DNA from: Blasia pusilla
Taxonomy: Eukaryota > Marchantiophyta > Marchantiopsida > Blasiales
DNA: 64,000 bases
Assembly (NCBI GenBank): GCA_050084515.1
Contig: CM114273.1
Location: 34,348,001 to 34,412,000 of the forward strand
Direction: 5' to 3'
The position numbers were made by a program, and so were the translations under genes. This document shows positions 12,033 through 23,090 of the stretch, piece after piece; within the stretch, counting starts at the first letter, position 1, and each line of letters opens with the position of its first letter. A model generated the notes under the pieces. That model did not search any database, was not told where the DNA came from, and saw nothing but the letters and a program-made list of their open reading frames with translations.

Positions 12033-12079
12033 TTCATAATACATTGAAGATTTAGAACAAAACTTCAATGTATTATGAA
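12033..12079. repeat. Perfect 17-bp hairpin with 13-base loop
   Basis: Left arm 12033-12049 (ttcataatacattgaag) and right arm 12063-12079 are exact reverse complements around a 13-base AT-rich loop. It lies just downstream of the hAT-like coding relic (minus strand). It may be a small inverted-repeat element or a transcript end structure. Confidence 0.8.
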
Positions 12080-12185
12080 AAGGACCTCTCACATATCTCT
12101 TTTCCCACCAACTAAACATTTGAAATTGGGGCACTTGGAGAATCCTCTACATTTGCAACTTCCAATGGAATATCATCCTTACCTT

Positions 12186-14341
12186 TCACAAATTTCTCTG
12201 GATTAGAATACACATATCTAAAGTTAGCAAAAGAATTACTGATTCTACCAATAAATCCTCGTAATCAACTATCTTACCCTCTAAAGCTATCCTGAGAACA
12301 ACATCTAAATGCTTAGTCGTCAATCGATTACGACTTTTTGTTTTGATCAAATTTTGCACAGAGAAAGCTCTCTCACAAATTGCAGTACTCACACATTGTA
12401 CCCTAGCAATGTTAGCTAATACAAGCAAATTAGAGAACTTACATTGCAGAGATGGGCTCCAACTTACCATTGCCCACAAATCTTGAAAGTTTCTATCTTT
12501 CCATTCTGTGGTGGCCATGAGCTTAAAGGATTGAAACTCAGACTTCACACTTGTTGAATTCACAAGAGGTGGTTGCAAGTGACCCCTACAAGGCGTTTCC
12601 CTTCCAAAATGTGCGCAAAGATCATCCACTTCCTTGCAACCCCAACTATTCAACCCTACTAACCTTGAGGGCATATGACGAGGATTCAGAATTTTCATTG
12701 CACCTATCAAACTATTATCCCTAAATCTATCATGTAAGGCTACATATACATTCTCAGCAAAGTTCTTCTGGAAAGTTAGAGCAGCCTGTAAATCCTTTCC
12801 CGTACGATCTCTCGACATTTCTATGCTATGGAACTTTCTTCCCCTAATCTCAGATTGCAGTCGTTTCAGGTATCCACCAAGAGGTCCAAAATCAGGTAAG
12901 AGATGATAACCTGTTTCTTCAGAGAATGTAGAAGCATTCAAGTCATGATTCTCCATTACAAAGTTCATTGTAATAGAGGCTATCTCAGATCAGAATTCAC
13001 AATACTACCAATAGTATTAACATCTACAAATTTGTATTGGAAAACCTTACTCAAATTAGCAAGGATAAACAATATGTCTGCCAAAAAGTACAACTGCTAG
13101 ATCATTTCAAATGATCTGAGCTTGTTGTACATGTTAGTAGCATTACCATCATCTTCAGAGCGGGGAATGTCCCTGAAATAGGTGAGAACAGATTCCAAGC
13201 AGTCGCACAAAGTAGTCACGGCTTGCCATCGAGACAACCAACAAATTTTATGATATCTCCTCATGACCTTCTGAGAATCATTCAACTTCTCTTGCAAAGT
13301 TGCAAGAGCACACTTCCTCTTTGAGGACCTTCTAAAGTATCCAGCTACAGAATTCAAGATGGAATCAATCTCTATAGATACATCTTTACAACCTGGTCCT
13401 TTGGCTGCTGTCAAAGAAGCAAGATTGGTCCTATGTGCAACACAATGTATAGAGAGCAAAAATGTGTTTTCTTTCAACTTCAACTGAGATGCTACTCCAT
13501 TATGACTTCCTACCATAGTTGAGGCTCCGTCTGATCCAAAAGCCACCATCTTTGAACTCTCTAGTCCCGAGTCCTTGATCAACTCCAAAAGATTGTTAGT
13601 AATGGCATTTGAACACTTCTCTGGACATTGCAACAATCCTAAGAACGAATTCTCAACCTGCCCTTCTAACAAGTAAGTTGCAAATACAACGAGATGGCCC
13701 GTTACTGAAATATCAATGGACTCGTCAATCATGATCCCAAAGAAAGGAGATTGTTGAACTTTTAAAAGCGTCCTTCTATGCACTACCTGACTGATATAAT
13801 AACACATATCAGCACAAGTCTTCTCATCTTGGTATAAATCTCGGGTAATTGGTGCATTCACTGAAAGTAACAACTTACACACATTCGGGAATTTGGCAAA
13901 AGCCAATGATTCCTTGGCGATAAAGTATGCACACTTGAACAATGTTAACAAGGCTTTGTCACAAGTCCGATTAGTAGTGCCAATGGCCTTGGCCATCGAC
14001 CTGTGTCCTATATTAGCAGCCCAAGAAAGTTTCATATGCTCAATCGATTTGCCATGATCTGTAAAGGCTGAAACCTTACAGTTTATGGCACCTTCCCTTG
14101 CAAAGGAATTCTTACCCTTTCCTTGTCTACAAACCTTACAAAATATTCTACCAGATTCTGCATGAAACTCTATCCAGTCAAATAAGCTATACCAGACATC
14201 CTTCCAAGCTAGTTGATTCTTCTCAATTAGACTACTGGAAAGAGTACCAGAATTCCCATTTTCCCTCCCATCCGAGGACCCTGACCGGCTTGAGTTCTCA
14301 GTAAAGTCTTGGCTTACGTCTTTGACCAACATTTCGCTCAT
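12186..14341 (-). pseudogene. hAT-superfamily transposase relic, copy 1 (zinc-finger 862/DUF4371-like)
   Basis: The N-terminal part (14341-13097, 414 codons) has a TTF-type zinc-finger region with Cys-Lys-Val-Cys. A DUF4371-like catalytic segment follows, with Ile-Asp-Glu-Ser, Phe-Gly-Ser-Asp-Gly-Ala-Ser and His-Cys-Val-Ala-His-Arg. The C-terminal part (12968-12186, 260 codons) has the hAT dimerisation signature around Cys-Glu-Arg-Ala-Phe-Ser and Lys-Thr-Lys-Ser-Arg-Asn-Arg-Leu. Between them a TAG stop right after 13097 is followed by about 120 more in-family bases, another TAG, and a change of frame near 12970, so the gene is broken. This is a cut-and-paste transposase that would act in the nucleus on its own terminal repeats; I could not define those or a target duplication. 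A second, more decayed copy lies at 45550-47075. Confidence 0.8.
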
Positions 14342-14643
14342 GGTTCACTGTCTCTTAGCCATATCTCAGACAATGAAGGGTTACCAAAGGTTTAGGTCTA
14401 AACAAGGCCTCGTCTTCTAGACAAGAGCAAAACTGGTTCACATCAAAAGAAAGGTGGCAGCCAAGAGTCCAAGACTCATAGCAAAAGGCCGAAGTCAGGA
14501 AACCCAAGACTCGGACCTAAATCACTTTCTGTTGCCAAACCCGAGAGCAAAGCTGACCCCGAATCAAGATAAAGAACATTAAATAGGGCCTCTGACTGGC
14601 CAGGGTGCCAAACCCGAGTGCAAAGCTGACCCCGAATCCTAAG

Positions 14644-14870
14644 CCTAAACCCTGTCACGAAAGTGTAAACATGAAAGTGTAAACATCCTAAACCCTGTCA
14701 CAAAAGTGTAAACATGAAAGTGTAAACATCCTAAACCCTATCACAAAAGTGTAAACATGAAAGTGTAAAATGAAAGTGTAAACATCCTAAACCCTATCAC
14801 AAAAGTGTAAACATGAAAGTGTAAACAGCCTAAACCCTGTCACGAAAGTGTAAACATAAAAGCTCTAGAG
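14644..14870. repeat. Tandem repeat with telomere-like cctaaaccct core
   Basis: Five copies of cctaaaccct start at 14644, 14687, 14730, 14786 and 14831 (spacing 43, 43, 56, 45 bp). Between them are two gaaagtgtaaac or caaaagtgtaaac sub-units; the 56-bp unit has one extra sub-unit. The core equals ten bases of the plant telomere repeat CCCTAAA, but copies are separated by non-telomeric DNA. Confidence 0.85.
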
Positions 14871-15306
14871 TAGAGAGCTCTGTCACAAAAATGTAAAGTT
14901 GCAACATAAGATGTGGCGGTCAGACAAATTCGGTGAGAGAGAGAGAGAGATCAAGAACTCTAACTTGAGTAAAGCTGGCCGAAATCAACGGATGCTCGTT
15001 GACAAACATACACTCGAGAGAGCCTCCGGTCACACTAGCGACTGTCCCAATGAATCTGAGCAACTCTGAACAAGACGGCAGAGAATGTTCGCACGCCAAA
15101 ATGAACTTTTCGAAGATGCTCACGTGAACGGTGAACTGTGGGCCGTGGCTGCCGTGGGGTCTTTCCTTCCGCGCTAACGATGGAGCACCGATAGTATCCG
15201 GCTCATCCGAGTGATGCAAAGTTGCAAACAAAGAAGAAAGGGAGAAGGATTCGCCCCGCTACAACGGCTTCGCGCACCACGATACGGAGGGAGTGGTGAT
15301 TCTGGT

Positions 15307-15830
15307 GAAAGCAGCCCAACACACAACGCATTTTACAAATTAGAGCATGGGGCAAGGGAGTCTGGACAAGTGCAAAGTAGTGCAAGACAGGTGCAAAATT
15401 GCTAATCAAGCTCGAGTCGCTCGACAGCCTCCACCTGCTCGACAGTCTGGACTCTGGAGTTTGGAGTTCGGGCAACTTCGGAAGTTCCGGCCTTCGGGGA
15501 TTCGGGGAATGGACCCCCTGCAGAGGCAGCAACCCTCGGAGTCTCGGACCTCGGTCACCCCCACTCAGCGGCACAGTTGAAAGCAGCCCAGCACACAACG
15601 CATTTTACGAATTACAGCATGGGACACGAAGTCTGGACAGGTGCAAAATTGCTAATCACGCTCAAGTCGCTCGACAGCCTCGACCCGCTCGACAACTGGA
15701 GTCTGGAGTCTGGAGTTCGGGCAACTTCGGAAGTTCGGGCCTTCGGGGATTCGGGAATGGAGTCTCGGACGAGTGACGAGTCGGAGTCTCGGACCTCGGT
15801 CACCCCCACTCAGCGGCACTCACAATCTCA
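15307..15830. repeat. 272-bp tandem duplication
   Basis: Two adjacent units starting at 15307 and 15579 (gaaagcagccca.cacacaacg) share the 'cattttac.aatta.agcatggg', 'gctcgacag', 'gttcgggcaacttcggaagttc' and 'cacccccactcagcggcac' blocks. The units differ by scattered substitutions and small indels, so the event is not very recent. No coding function is evident. Confidence 0.8.
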
Positions 15831-17249
15831 CTCGTTCCCTAACGTCCCTCCGGCCTTGCTTTGCGGCTGCCCTATTTCGGACGTCCAAGATCTCCTCATG
15901 AGAATCTAACGGTTCTCGGGGTATCCGGTTTTCCGACCACCTGAAAGTGGTCCAGCAAAATATCGACCGCCGTAAAATGCATTCCGGACAGAATCCGGGA
16001 GATGTGACCGGCAGCTGCCATATTCCGGTGTAGTCCTCCCGGGAAACGGCACATTTCCGGCGCAAGAAATGCCGGCCATCCATTTACCGGAATATCCTCT
16101 GATGGCGTCGGAATCTTAGCCGGCTAATTTTCCGGGCGTCATCAATTACTGATTTTAACCGGCCAGCTTTACTCTAGTTGCCGGTTCTCCCCGGACGTTG
16201 TTCAAAGCGCGGAGGATTATGAATAATGCAAGGCATCCACCCTGCGACTATTGCTGACAGGAGATCCACCCTATACCGAAAAAGATTCTTTCCCACCGCT
16301 TGTAGTCCCTTCATCTAAATCTTGTTAGCGTAGAATCAACTCTAACTTAACGATTCTAGCGCGAGTGCGTGAAAAGGTCTTCACTAAACTGAAAGTGACA
16401 CAAGCAAGCTCTATGCCGTGGGGGCGATTGCAGTTATTCGACACGAATAACCGAAGCGCGGAAGCTGCGCGATTGAGTGGATAAGCTCACTAGATCATCT
16501 AGAAATGCTGATCTACTTATCTCTTGAACTTAGCCGGTCAACTAGCCTACTGATGAGTTGGATCATGCCAGTAAAGAAACCACCCCACCAGTTTCTCGGT
16601 GATAAGAGTTGACCTGCTTCATGATCATACGGCCCAGTACCATGCCAAGTACTCTCATATCTCGCCGTACGAGCATCGGGAGTTGAGTCTGACCTAATCC
16701 GCAAGAATCCCAGTGCACTCAACAATAAAATAAAAGAGTTAAGTCCTTTCGGGTTACAATTCCTACTCTAGGGACCTGCAATAGCAGGTGCGCCTTTCGT
16801 ATGTGATGGCAGCGTATTTTGGGCGGGGACGGCGGGAGGAAGGAGGAGGACGTAGGGGACGTAGACGAAAAGAGACGTGCTACATGTTGAAACGGAGAGC
16901 GTGACGAGAGCTTCGTTTTGATCCGGACCTTGTTGCATGGCGTGAAATATTTTTATTTTTATTCATCTTTTTAGAATTCGGTTCATATTAGGGTTCCAAA
17001 TGTGAATATTAGGGTTTAATTTATTATCATTTGGAGAAATTTCCCAAGATAACGTCCTCTATTCACCCACCCTTCTCCTCCTTTCTCAAGTCCTTTCTTG
17101 TTTGTCGTATTTGTCGTATGTGCTTCTTATTTTGGTTCGATTCACGTTTGTATTTGTTACCCTTCCCGTACATACACTTTTCTTCTCATCTATTTTATCT
17201 CGAAGGGCCCATGATCTTTTCACACTCTTAGCAACTCTACGTATTCATG
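15831..17249. other. No gene recognised
   Basis: The 15900-16200 part is rich in ccgg-containing strings; 16800-16900 is G-rich; 16930-17040 is AT-rich. The frames (up to 87 codons) show no domain. It ends where homology between the two R2-like elements starts. Confidence 0.4.
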
Positions 17250-18372
17250 AGTTTATTTTTGGGAGGGGATTGGGACTAGAAGTCCTAGGTGATGTCGGTA
17301 GGTGAGAGTTTATGTTAGAGGGAGCATTACCGTGGACGAGAAGAGAGTGGTTTGCCAGGACCGCTCGTTCGAATGGGGATGACAGGATCAGTATTGACGG
17401 GGATTGTCGCACGATTTTATTGGAGGGGCCATATCCTCTTCTTGGTGAGTTGCATCCATGCCTCGACCCTCATCGGCCCCGTGGGGGACCCGTGGGTCGT
17501 CTAGTCGGATACTAAATGCCCATGTTGTCCCGAATTCTTGACTCGTTCAGAATTCGGAACCACTTAGCGGCTAAACATCCCGACTTTGATAGATTTGGAT
17601 GGGTGGTCCCTCTCCGCCGACCATGGATGCTCTCCGATGCTTCCCGCATCATCGCCCCTCTTGAGGCATGGGAGTGGTTGAGGTCCCACCAGGGCAAGAT
17701 TATAGGTCTCTTCGAGACCCGTTTTCCCGCCCAAGGTTGTTTCATAGGATCCCCATGCTATTCGAGACGACCTCCGCCACGCATTCCTCCTTCCCCTCGC
17801 TAGGATCGCCCTTGATCCTATGGATGAGCTCTCGTGGTACCTACTACTTCTCCTTCCACGATGGTGTCTTCGTTACACTCGGGGAGGGAAGGCCGGTCAT
17901 AGAGAGGTTATAGCACGCCTGAGACGCTTTCGAGGAGGTGATTGGGAGTCTGCAGAGTGAGTTTGTGGCATTCGCCGAGGTAGTAGTTCACCTGGTTTTT
18001 CGGCGACGATCCTGGAGCGGCCAGGTTGCGGCGATGTAGGACACTGCGAGGCGAGCCTGTGAGTACTCGCGAGCCGCGACGTGCTCTTCGCCCGATGGAC
18101 ATGGCTCCTTCTTCTTTGTTACCATCGATGCCCTTCGGAGGCTACATCCTCGCCCATCGGTTGACATTCCAGCTTTTGCACGTGACTTCCATCCTGACAC
18201 GGCTATATGCCTTGACCCGTCCCTCTTTGCACGGGCACTCGGACGTTCTCCGAGGATTGCGGCCGGAGGTTTGTCTGGTATGATGTACGAACACCTTCGT
18301 GATTGCTTTCCTTCCGAGGACACCACTAGCGGCTTCTCCGAAGTTGCTTCAGGTTGCCCTCTCACCTAGCTC

Positions 18373-19362
18373 GTGGGAGAGTGCCAACGATGGGCCCAAG
18401 TATTAGGGGGGGCGACTTTTGGCGTTGTCAAGGGGGGTGGTGGTATCCGTCCGATTGCCATAGGTGAGGTGCTCTTGCGGTTGGTGAGTCATACTCTCGC
18501 TTTGCAATTCCGTGAGGCTTTCCATTCACATCTGAGTCCGCATCAGTTTGGAGTTGCCACGCCAACCGGATGTGCGACGGTTGCCTTAGGTTTGAGGGCT
18601 TGTCTAGATGTACATCCAGAGTGGGTGGTTCTCCAAGTGGACGTGGAGAACGCCTTCAACTCAAGTATCTCGGGCTACTATATTCACAGAGTTGAGGGGG
18701 ACGGGTGGCCCCATGGCGAGCCTCATTCCCTTTGTGCAGCTTTCTATGGGGCCCCTTCGGCCCTCTATTTCCACCATGGTCGATTCGAGGAGGAGGTCAC
18801 GGTCTTGGAGTTTGCTACCGGGACTCGTTAGGGTGACCCTCTGGGTGGCGCGTTGTTTGCTGTGGCTCATTACCGAGCGGTTCTTTCTCTGATGGAGGCT
18901 TTCCGGGTTGCATGTTCCTTCATTTGGCGAGATGATACTCATATTGTTGGTCCCGAGATCTGGTTGTCCTCTGCATTCGAGCACTTTTCAACACAGTTGG
19001 CACGTGTCGGCGTGGCGGTGAAGGTGGGGAAGTGCAAGGCTTGGTCTCCATCAGGCCTACGTGATGATCTACATTTACCCGACGGCTTCTTGCGACCTGT
19101 CGGAGGGCTTCAAGTCTTGGGAGTACCGCTCGGGAGCCAGGACTTTGTATCGACTTTCGTGGCGGCGGCTCTTACCGAGGATCTTCTCCACGTTGATGAT
19201 CTTACGAGGATTGGTGACCCTCAAGTCGCCTTTGGCATTCTCTCTTCTTGTTTTGCTCGAGACCTGGTTACCTCACTAGAACTGCCTGGACATCTAGTCA
19301 CCTTTCTTCCCTATATAGATCCTTTGATAGGAAGCTCATGCAGGTGTTTGGAGATCTTCTAG
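18373..19362 (+). pseudogene. Reverse transcriptase domain of R2-like element, copy A
   Basis: Frame 18373-18831 contains 'Gly-Ile-Arg-Pro-Ile-Ala-Ile', the palm motif 'Gln-Val-Asp-Val-Glu-Asn-Ala-Phe-Asn' and 'His-Gln-Phe-Gly-Val-Ala'. The next part (18853-19362) contains the catalytic pair as Arg-Asp-Asp-Thr-His-Ile-Val-Gly (Asp codons 18931-18936), where copy B keeps Val-Asp-Asp. A stop at about 18829-18831 and a frame change separate the two parts. It is therefore inactive as it stands. Confidence 0.75.
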
Positions 19363-19862
19363 GACCCGGCTCCTTAGAGTGCCTCATGGGGAGTTAGCTC
19401 GAGACAGGCCTCTTGGCCGATTTCTTTTTGGTGGAGTAGGTCTTCTCTCGACCGAGTTAGTGGTGCCCTCCGCTTTTTTAGGAGTTGGGCCACAGTGGCA
19501 CCCTCCTTTGCTCCCAATTTTTGGTTAGAGATAGACCGCTCCTTCTACACTACGTCTCCCAGGTCGAGGATGGCTCTTTCCCACTTCAGTCTTCACTCAC
19601 AGCTTGTAGAGATTCCCTTCGAGTTGAGGCCAGAGCCGTTCTCCCCACTTTCTTCTCCCTAGTTACCTCCGGTCAGTCTGGGCTCCAATCTTCCTTGATG
19701 GAAGCCCACTTTGAGGCAGTTTTTAGAGGCACTATGTCTGACGGGAATATCCCCATGGAGGTTAGGGCCCGTATTTGCTCTTGCTCCGGAAAGGGGCAGG
19801 CTCATGGGTAGGGGCGCCCCTTCTCCAGCTTTCCGATCGCACCACTTACCTATACCACAGCG

Positions 19863-20423
19863 ATGCGGTTCCGCTTGGGCCTCCCCCAACCATCGGTGGT
19901 TGGTTCGAGTCACTGCGAGTGTCGCCGGAGCCTGGATCCACTTGGTGTGCATTTGGCACGTTGTCTAGTTGGGGGTGAGAGGATAGCCACTCACGATGCA
20001 ATGCGGGATATCATTTGCAGTATTGCTCGGGAGAGTGGCTTCCATGTGCAGAGAGAGAGGCACTACTCCATGCGGGATTCCCTCATTCGTGCCGATCTCT
20101 ACATGACACGTGAGGCTGAGGTGGTTGTGGCGGACGTGGTAGTCACAGATCCACGCGGGAGGCATCTGCGAGCCCAAGTGGTGGCCCAAGGGCGAATGCT
20201 ACAAGGAGCGGCGGCGGCGGCGGCGGGGCGGCGAAGAAGACACATATCTACTGATCGACTACACGAGGGACACATCTTCATCCCCCTGGCCATAGAGATG
20301 TATGGGGCTATGGGGGAGAGGTTCGACTTCGTTCCTTCACGGATGCGCCCATCATCTCCACTCGAGAAATGGGTTGTCCTTAGCTATTGCGATTCTGTAT
20401 TGACAGGCGGCGGGTCTCCATAG
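19863..20423 (+). pseudogene. C-terminal zinc knuckle and restriction-like endonuclease, copy A
   Basis: A 186-codon frame has Cys-x-Cys-x9-His-x3-Cys (His-Leu-Ala-Arg-Cys), then Gly-Gly-Glu-Arg-x-Ala-Thr-His-Asp. About 60 residues on comes Arg-Ala-Asp-Leu followed by Val-Ala-Asp-Val-Val-Val. In R2-type elements the corresponding (Lys/Arg)-Pro-Asp...Asp motif is the nicking endonuclease. A CGG/GGC run at 20207-20232 disrupts the downstream reading. Confidence 0.6.
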
Positions 20424-20710
20424 CGTTGCAGCGTGCCAGGCTAATGGGATTTTTGCGGCGGGCTCAGTGTGGGAGACGCCGGCGCTAGAGGCCCACTTAG
20501 TAGTAGTCATAGCTCTTTTGTTGTTGCTGATATTGTCTCTGCTGTTGGTGAGTTTCATCGTTAGGGGGGAATGCCCCCTTCTTCCTTTTCTGGTCCTCTT
20601 GTGGCCTTCAGGTTTTGACTCTTTGAGTCCCCCTCTTTTGTACTTCCGATGGGTTTTCCATCACTCGTTTTTATCGAAGTGCATCTTGTTTTTTCTCTAG
20701 GACCTTTGGA

Positions 20711-22675
20711 CACTAAAGCGCCTGTCACCCATTTGGTCCCGCTAGTAATTTAGCGGACTTTCCTTGTCGAGTGGAGGTACACTTTTCGTCTCACTACTAG
20801 ATTGGCATTCACTGAGTGCGAGTAAATGCTCAAACAGGTCAGACTAGCTTGGATTCTGGGAAGGAAGGAACCATTTGCGAGCTCCAGATTTAGTGTCGGC
20901 CCGAACCTTCTCCTATCTTCATACGTCCTTGCCAGTACCGGTCTTTTCCCGTCACGCTACTTACTTCCGCTTTATCCCGTAAGCCGTGAGAACATAAGAA
21001 GAAATAATTTATTTTTTAAAAAAAACAACTGTCTGGCTTGGAAGTCCTTGAAAGGCTTCCATATGTCTAATCTCTTTCAAGATTAGAATAGGATGAACTT
21101 AAACGTAAGTGTCCGAAGGTAGTGGGTTTATTTATGAAACTCCCAAAGTTTGCATCCATGACAACAACCGATCCCCAAGTTATACTTGCTGGCATATCGA
21201 TGAGCCTCAAAGTTCAGAGGATCATCAACCACATACACGCAAAAATAGGAGGTGTGTTTCCCAATAGCTCCTAACTTCTTAACCTCCTAGTTTCAAAAGT
21301 ACTTTAATTGTTTATTAGTTAGTTAGAATGGGAGGGTTTTACAAATCCAAGATTCACTACTCAAATCGGGGAGCGAGGATGCTTCCTTACTTCACGTCCT
21401 GGCTTCAAATGGGGAGCAGAGAAGCACCTCATTCACGTGCACAAGGACAACTAAAAAGACACTCCAAAGGTATACACTCTCTTTACACACGCACCGCAGT
21501 GTCACCATTCGACCACGTCCACATCCTCGATACGAGAGATCAGTAATCTTATGGACCTTTAATAAACGGTATGAGACTGAATTTTTTTACCCGCAACCAA
21601 AGGCTTTGATATTTAAGATGCATAACTTATCCAAATCTGAAACAGGTTACCAATCGATAGCACCTTTTAATGTATAGAGGCATCTGGTGACAATTCCTAA
21701 ATGAACCAAACAACCCTTGCCTCAAATACATAAATATTCGCAAGTTATCCAAGGCACCACGATCCTCTGAATTGGAGACATGAAAATGAACCGAAACCAT
21801 TGCTGATTTCGGTCTGCAATTTCATTCCTATCTGAGTCCTCCATGTCAGCCGGTCGCGACCCCGAGGAAGGCATATTATCGACTTAGCACGTCAGATTCC
21901 TTTTCACCGCACAATGCATCATAGAAACTAAGCTCCAGTTCTCTTTAAACGCTCTCAGACTCGTATGTAAGCTTTGGCGTGGATTTCGAATTCGCTCTTT
22001 CTTCGCGATATTCGTGCTGGTTGGAGCTTCTTCAGAGAAACATGAATTCCTGTTCTGATGTGAGGCCGAAACTCTTTGATGGAGAAACGCTTGAACAAGG
22101 AATCTCAGCGGAGCACACGTATTATGCTTCCCCAAATCATGCACCACCGTATCCAAATCCCAAACTCTGGAAATCGCCTCGAGTATGGGTTTGGAATAGC
22201 ACGCGCAATACATGAAATGGGACTCCGGTAGTCTATAAGACCTTTATTTTCCAAAGAATCCGTAAACCCAAAGAATCGTGTAAAATTGCTCTCGCCATTC
22301 TGCGTTGCCAGCTATCCCTCTGAATCTTCTCAATCCTCTTACCCTCACGCAGCACTCGTGGTCAAGGCCACAAGTATCTATGCTCGCCTTTTCACCTTCT
22401 GAGTCTATCTTCGATCATTTCTTTTCCTGGGGGCTCGCAAGCTAGCCTCTCGAATACGGTATTCTCTCCAATTCATTAAAGGAGGCAATGACACGATGGT
22501 CCATTTTTCTTTCAGTAGCGAAAGAAACATTGATCATGACCAGTAGGTAGATTTTTCAGAGTGCGTTGAAGACCATTAATTAGAAGTACATACAGAGCGA
22601 TGATTTGTGACCTGGGTTCCATTTTTTTAATCTGTATGACCATCCGGGTCGATCCGACCGTCGAGGCTTTAGCTC
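20711..22675. other. Intergenic, largely featureless between R2-like copy A and STIG1 gene B
   Basis: No complete gene is seen. Frames reach 109 codons (21884-22213, minus) without recognisable domains. The only supported item is a short STIG1-type relic at 21128-21241. The duplicated flank of gene B starts near 22676. Confidence 0.5.
21128..21241 (-). pseudogene. STIG1-module relic
   Basis: A 37-codon stretch ending in TAA (21128-21130) reads Cys-Val-x3-Val-Asp-Asp-Pro-Leu-Asn followed by degenerate sequence and Gly-Cys-Cys-x-Gly-Cys. That is one STIG1 module in which the Asn-Cys-Gly-x-Cys core is lost (Cys to Phe). At DNA level ttcagaggatcatc and acacgcaa match the antisense of modules in genes A and B. 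It lies on the same strand between A and B, so it is probably a leftover of a third, ancestral copy. There is no signal peptide nearby. Confidence 0.5.
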
Positions 22676-23090
22676 TAGACCACCTATCTAGAGCTAATCA
22701 GAAGCCAACTTGTCAGATAAAGATCAGGACCACACCTTCTTTATGCGAGAAAGTCTATCCAAACGTTATGCTTCTATATTATAACACACCTGTAGAGGCA
22801 CATACTGGAGTGCATGGGTAGTCCATCCCTCACAAAGAGCTCAAGCACGAAAGGGATGACTATATTCGATAGAGCTTATAACACGCTCATAATTCCCATC
22901 CCAACAATGGGTTCCTAGAGCTTGTTGAAAGGTAGGTCTGATCACGACCATCAGGACACCTTCTTCATACGATAAACTAAACCACATGAAAGCATAGCAC
23001 TTCTTGACACCGAAGTTGCAACGGCTGCAGTTGGGCTAGGGGTCCCATCCTTCAAACTAACTCCAGCACTGTAGGAAGGATCACACCGAG
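22676..23090 (-). repeat. 3' flank of STIG1 gene B, homologous to 8262-8706
   Basis: Counterpart of the gene A 3' flank. Homology is mosaic with indels, clearest at 22700-22730, 22897-22953 and 23020-23080. It contains the probable 3' UTR and polyadenylation region. Confidence 0.7.

Larger units (their letters stand above)
17250..20710 (+). mobile_element. R2-like non-LTR retrotransposon, copy A (degenerate)
   Basis: Homologous over its length to the inverted element at 39365-43330, which fixes its limits roughly: 17250 pairs with 43330 and 20710 with 39365. The order is an N-terminal zinc-finger remnant (about 17520-17600), reverse transcriptase (18373-19362), linker (19485-19811) and C-terminal Cys/His finger plus restriction-like endonuclease (19863-20200). 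This is the layout of single-ORF LINEs of the R2/NeSL type, which insert by target-primed reverse transcription. The reading frame is broken many times. I saw no poly(A) tail or target duplication. Confidence 0.75.

Noticed and set aside
21760-21800. A possible STIG1 module on the plus strand (Asp-Pro-Leu-Asn)
   Set aside because: Only about 15 bases match and no cysteines follow, so it is too weak to call.
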